A stretch of DNA of 64,000 nucleotides from Halomonas getboli (GTDB lineage Bacteria; Pseudomonadota; Gammaproteobacteria; Pseudomonadales; Halomonadaceae), in contig NZ_JALMEW010000006.1 of the NCBI RefSeq assembly GCF_023094245.1, forward strand, positions 151,608 through 215,607, read 5' to 3'. Position 1 is the first letter of the stretch. Every line of letters begins with the position of its first letter. The notes under the pieces were generated by a model. That model was given only the letters and a program-made list of their open reading frames with translations. It was not told the DNA's origin and searched no databases. A program made the translations under genes and the position numbers. Of the stretch, positions 63,215 to 64,000 are shown piece after piece.

Positions 63215-64000
63215 GCGGCATCACGCCGCTGATCGATACCCTGCTGCACCAGGTGCTGGGCAGGCGGGTCGACACGCCTTCGCCCCAGCCGCTCAACCAG
63301 CCGGTCAGGCCGACCTCGCCCGGCGAGGCGCTGCGCGCCGTGCATAGCGACTCGCGGCTCGAGACGCGCGCCCCTGGCCCCGCCGTGGGCCATGTGGCCA
63401 AGGGGCAGGGGCGCGCAGCGCCCCAACCCTCGTCGCCCGCCGCCGGCCCGCCCGGCTCGGCCCAGACCCACCTCAGCGCCACGGCGCGCACCATTGCCGA
63501 CCTGCTGGGTCGCTTTCCCGCACCGCCGTCGGCGGTGTCGCCGGCCGCGCCGCTGCTGGCCGCGGGTCAGGCGGCCACGCCCGAACAGCTCGCCCAGCGG
63601 CTCGCCGGCAGCATCCGCGACAGCGGACTGTTCTACGAATCCCATCTGGCGCGCTGGTTCCAGGGCGATCTGCCCCGCCAGCAGCTCAATCGCGAGCCGC
63701 AGATGCTGCAGCTGTTGCAGCAGCTTCGGTTTGCTCCGGTGGCTTCCTCGCCGGGCGTGACTCCCGCCGCGGCACTGGCCACGGCCGCTGCCGCCACGGC
63801 GGTTTCCGCTTCTGCTTCCGGTTTGCCGGCCCCCGTCCGCGCCGAGGCGCTGGCCGCACGCCTTCAGGCGCTGCAGCCGCCTGTGCCCTTCCTGGCCCGC
63901 GCCGCTGCGCCGCGGGGCGAGGGGGGCTCGCTCGGGCCGCTGCCCGGCGCCGGCGCGCCTACCCTGACGCCGCCGGCGGCTACGGCGCCCCCCGCCGGCC
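63211..64000 (+). CDS. fliK: Flagellar hook-length control protein FliK, 5' part
   Basis: GTG at 63211 overlaps the fliT stop; the frame stays open to the window end (263 codons), so the gene is truncated here. Ala/Pro-rich low-complexity N-terminal region, as in FliK. SGLFYESHLARWFQGD and the following QLNREPQ segment resemble the middle of Pseudomonas-type FliK proteins. The C-terminal hook domain lies beyond the window. Expected to be a secreted ruler that sets hook length and switches export specificity. Confidence 0.75.
   Translation, partial: MSGITPLIDTLLHQVLGRRVDTPSPQPLNQPVRPTSPGEALRAVHSDSRLETRAPGPAVGHVAKGQGRAAPQPSSPAAGPPGSAQTHLSATARTIADLLGRFPAPPSAVSPAAPLLAAGQAATPEQLAQRLAGSIRDSGLFYESHLARWFQGDLPRQQLNREPQMLQLLQQLRFAPVASSPGVTPAAALATAAAATAVSASASGLPAPVRAEALAARLQALQPPVPFLARAAAPRGEGGSLGPLPGAGAPTLTPPAATAPPAG

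Overview
The window is very GC-rich, densely coded DNA from a Gammaproteobacterium. The gene order (rpiA/ilvA, zapA-ssrS-fau, ygfB-pepP-ubiH-ubiI, gshB-tonB-yqgE-ruvX, xseB-ispA-dxs) is that of Pseudomonas/Oceanospirillales relatives. A Halomonas-like member of the Halomonadaceae is my best inference; it rests on overall protein character and is not proven here. No rRNA, tRNA, CRISPR array, integrase or intact insertion sequence was seen.

Layout. 1-4.3 kb: LPS core genes (hldE 3' end, waaA), then rpiA and ilvA. 4.3-8.1 kb: a unit of two tiny ORFs, fau, 6S RNA, zapA, ygfB and pepP. 8.2-15 kb: ubiquinone hydroxylases ubiH-ubiI facing the ctpA-envC-gpmI operon. 15-21.3 kb: export, stress and housekeeping genes (rhodanese, secB, rsmE, an S1 protein, gshB, tonB, yqgE, ruvX); two copies of a 63-nt structured repeat sit in the gaps. 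21.3-25.8 kb: a membrane protein, pyrB, a SulP transporter and an HdfR-like LysR regulator. 25.9-30.4 kb: homogentisate catabolism (hmgA-fahA-maiA) with a divergent MarR regulator, then an IclR regulator. 30.6-33.4 kb: purine permease and 8-oxoguanine deaminase-type amidohydrolase. 33.6-36 kb: trhO and serA. 36.3-40.2 kb: isoprenoid genes xseB-ispA-dxs plus djlA. 40.3-43 kb: periplasmic HIU hydrolase divergent from an HprRS/CusRS-type two-component system. 43-48.7 kb: small secreted and membrane proteins, ribA, hemE, vanZ-like, speE, host-attachment-family protein. 49-64 kb: motility, with a Cache chemoreceptor, flagellin, a GGDEF-EAL protein, a PilZ-HD protein, fliD-fliS-fliT and the start of fliK.

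The only clearly accessory stretch is about 51.2-53.95 kb, between the chemoreceptor and flagellin. It holds a frameshifted RES-type toxin gene and an AT-richer cassette (110-aa protein, EcsC-family protein, two coupled small helical proteins).

Most interesting signals: (1) the 63-nt repeat pair, with seven compensatory base-pair changes and two hairpins that show GGA in their loops like CsrA/RsmA sites; (2) two translationally coupled micro-ORFs beside 6S RNA with their own promoter and terminator; (3) an exact 8-bp tandem duplication that breaks an orphan RES gene; (4) the EcsC cassette; (5) good sigma-28 promoters before fliC and before the PilZ-HD gene.
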